Source of the DNA: Candidatus Collierbacteria bacterium CG_4_9_14_3_um_filter_43_16 | GTDB lineage: Bacteria; Patescibacteriota; Microgenomatia; UBA1400; MFAQ01 | DNA length: 7,174 nt | NCBI GenBank assembly: GCA_002789895.1 | Contig: PFUC01000040.1 | Location: 1 to 7,174, forward strand | Direction: 5' to 3' | Part shown: piece by piece, positions 6,014 through 7,174 of the stretch | How positions within the stretch are numbered: the first letter of the stretch is position 1 | How the letters are laid out: each line of letters starts with the position of its first letter | Notes under the pieces: generated by a model | Seen by the model: only the letters and a program-made list of their open reading frames with translations | The model's database searches: none | What the model was told of the DNA's origin: nothing | Made by a program: the position numbers and the translations under genes

Positions 6014-7171
6014 GTGGGTCTAGTCAAACCAGATACAAATACTTTTGCCAAGATCAAAGTTCTTGGAGTCGGCGGAGGTGGCAACAACGCCATCAATTCT
6101 ATGATCTCTTCCGGAAAAATCAAGGGCGTTGAGTTTATTGCTGTAAATACTGACATGCAAGCTTTGTTGGCCAGTAACGCCGATATAAAATTACAAATTG
6201 GTGAAAAAAGCACCAAAGGGCTCGGGTCAGGGTCAAATCCGGAAGTGGGCCAAATGGCAGCAGAAGAATCTCGGGAAAAAATTAAGGAAGTTCTCTCGGG
6301 AGCTGATATGATTTTTATTACTGCCGGTGAAGGTGGTGGTACCGGTACCGGAGCCGCACCAATTATCGCCGAAATTGCCAAAAAAGATATCGGAGCCCTT
6401 ACCGTCGCTGTGGTGACTAAGCCCTTTCTTTTTGAGGGAGCTCGTCGCAGAGTTCAAGCTGAAGAGGGAATCGAAAAGTTAAAGGAAAATGTCGATACAC
6501 TGATAATCATTCCTAATCAAAGACTCATGGACGTCGTCAAGAAGGACCAAACTCTTCTGGATGCTTTTAAAACGGCCGATTCGGTTCTCGGACAAGGAGT
6601 TCAAAGTATCTCTGACTTAATTACCATCCCTGGGCTAGTAAATGTTGATTTTGCTGACGTAAAATCGGTCATGACCAACGCCGGTTCCGCTCTCATGGGG
6701 GTTGGCCGTTCGTCCGGAGAAAAACGGGCTATTATCGCTGCCAACGCCGCCATTAGTTCTCCATTACTTGAGGTAAGTATAGACGGCGCCAAAGGCATCC
6801 TCTTTAACATTGCTGGAGGAGAAAATCTGACGCTTTCAGAAATTAACGAAGCTTCCTCCATCATCACCCAGTCTGCCGATCCGGACGCTAATATCATTTT
6901 CGGCACTACCATTCGAGAAGATCTTGGTGACGACATTCAAATTTCCGTGATTGCCGCCGGTTTTGACAGCCTTCGTCACTATAACCCGGCTTCAACAAAC
7001 ACCTATTTCAAACCGTCGCCGGCAGAAGCCAATTCCGTCGTAACCGAAACGATGCCCGACCAGCCAGATCCTCCAAAAAGTTCTCCGGCCGGTAAATACA
7101 AACTTCAGCATGACGAAGTCAGTATCGAGGACGATCTCGACATTCCCACCTTCCTTCGCAATAAGTTGTAG
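6014..7171 (+). CDS. ftsZ: FtsZ, tubulin-like division GTPase
   Basis: FtsZ polymerises with GTP into the Z-ring that positions and organises septal wall synthesis. The 385-aa protein has the T1 loop GVGGGGNNAINSM at 18-30, the tubulin signature GEGGGTGTGAA at 105-115 (6326-6358), and the T7 catalytic loop NVDFADVK at 210-217 with N210, D212 and D215. A proline- and serine-rich linker spans about 325-372, and the C-terminal peptide DIPTFLRNKL at 376-385 matches the FtsA-binding consensus. The start is GTG at 6014, 1 nt after the ftsA stop; no other start lies close enough to keep the T1 loop with a normal N-terminus, and no Shine-Dalgarno sequence precedes it. Length and domain order are ordinary and the gene is complete: its TAG ends 3 nt before the window end. 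Confidence 0.98.
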   Translation: MGLVKPDTNTFAKIKVLGVGGGGNNAINSMISSGKIKGVEFIAVNTDMQALLASNADIKLQIGEKSTKGLGSGSNPEVGQMAAEESREKIKEVLSGADMIFITAGEGGGTGTGAAPIIAEIAKKDIGALTVAVVTKPFLFEGARRRVQAEEGIEKLKENVDTLIIIPNQRLMDVVKKDQTLLDAFKTADSVLGQGVQSISDLITIPGLVNVDFADVKSVMTNAGSALMGVGRSSGEKRAIIAANAAISSPLLEVSIDGAKGILFNIAGGENLTLSEINEASSIITQSADPDANIIFGTTIREDLGDDIQISVIAAGFDSLRHYNPASTNTYFKPSPAEANSVVTETMPDQPDPPKSSPAGKYKLQHDEVSIEDDLDIPTFLRNKL

Positions 7172-7174
7172 ATC

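Larger units (their letters stand above)
2..7171 (+). other. Streamlined dcw operon lacking Mur ligase genes
   Basis: Eight co-directional genes are separated by 27, 2, 2, -4, -44, 1 and 1 nt, with no terminator-like hairpin plus T-run between them. Gene order follows the classical dcw backbone ftsI-mraY-ftsW-murG-ftsQ-ftsA-ftsZ. The usual interruptions (murE/murF after ftsI, murD after mraY, murC, murB and ddl after murG) are missing and one lipid kinase gene is inserted. Both operon ends lie outside the window or at its edge. Confidence 0.85.

Noticed and set aside
6326..6358. GGT/ACC-rich direct repeat and palindrome
   Set aside because: It is the coding sequence of the FtsZ GEGGGTGTGAA signature, so repetition follows from the protein motif.
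6004..6381. 125-aa open frame on the minus strand over the ftsZ start, plus others at 1320-1601, 2591-2845, 5154-5369, 5418-5693 and 6601-6936
   Set aside because: All are antisense to conserved genes, of biased composition (Ser/Pro/Ile rich), and explained by codon use of the real genes.

Overview
The window is a compact, single-strand division and cell wall (dcw) gene cluster covering essentially every base. Its order is: 3' end of a class B penicillin-binding protein (ftsI-like), a DgkA-type undecaprenol/diacylglycerol kinase, mraY, ftsW, murG, an ftsQ-like POTRA protein, ftsA and ftsZ. All are on the + strand. Spacing is 27, 2, 2, -4, -44, 1 and 1 nt, so they are very probably one transcript with translational coupling. 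No RNA gene, mobile element, CRISPR array, long intergenic stretch or convincing terminator is visible.

Organism: a bacterium with peptidoglycan and FtsZ-based division, standard code (TAA, TAG and TGA all end genes) and moderate GC (low-to-mid 40s % by eye). Divergent protein variants point to the Candidate Phyla Radiation (Patescibacteria), most likely the Microgenomates side: the MurG N-terminal TGGHHNSA and the CGKQGS loop, FtsQ with a Cys pair just after its membrane anchor, short proteins, and almost no Shine-Dalgarno sequences. This placement is inference from family memory, not a search.

How the genes work together: the kinase (449-817) can regenerate the undecaprenyl-phosphate carrier. 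MraY (820-1845) loads it with phospho-MurNAc-pentapeptide to make lipid I. MurG (2918-3988) adds GlcNAc to give lipid II. FtsW (1848-2921) polymerises glycan and the FtsI-like transpeptidase (2-421) crosslinks it. FtsQ (3945-4736) bridges the divisome across the membrane. FtsA (4738-6012) tethers FtsZ (6014-7171) to the membrane through an amphipathic C-terminal helix, and FtsZ carries the matching C-terminal peptide.

Notable points: the Mur ligases (murC-F) and ddl, which interrupt the classical dcw cluster, are absent from this stretch, and a lipid-carrier kinase sits where murE/murF would be. MraY has lost most of its HHH motif. MurG and FtsQ overlap by about 44 nt. I do not see a wholly new system; this is a streamlined core-divisome operon with several divergent motifs worth testing.
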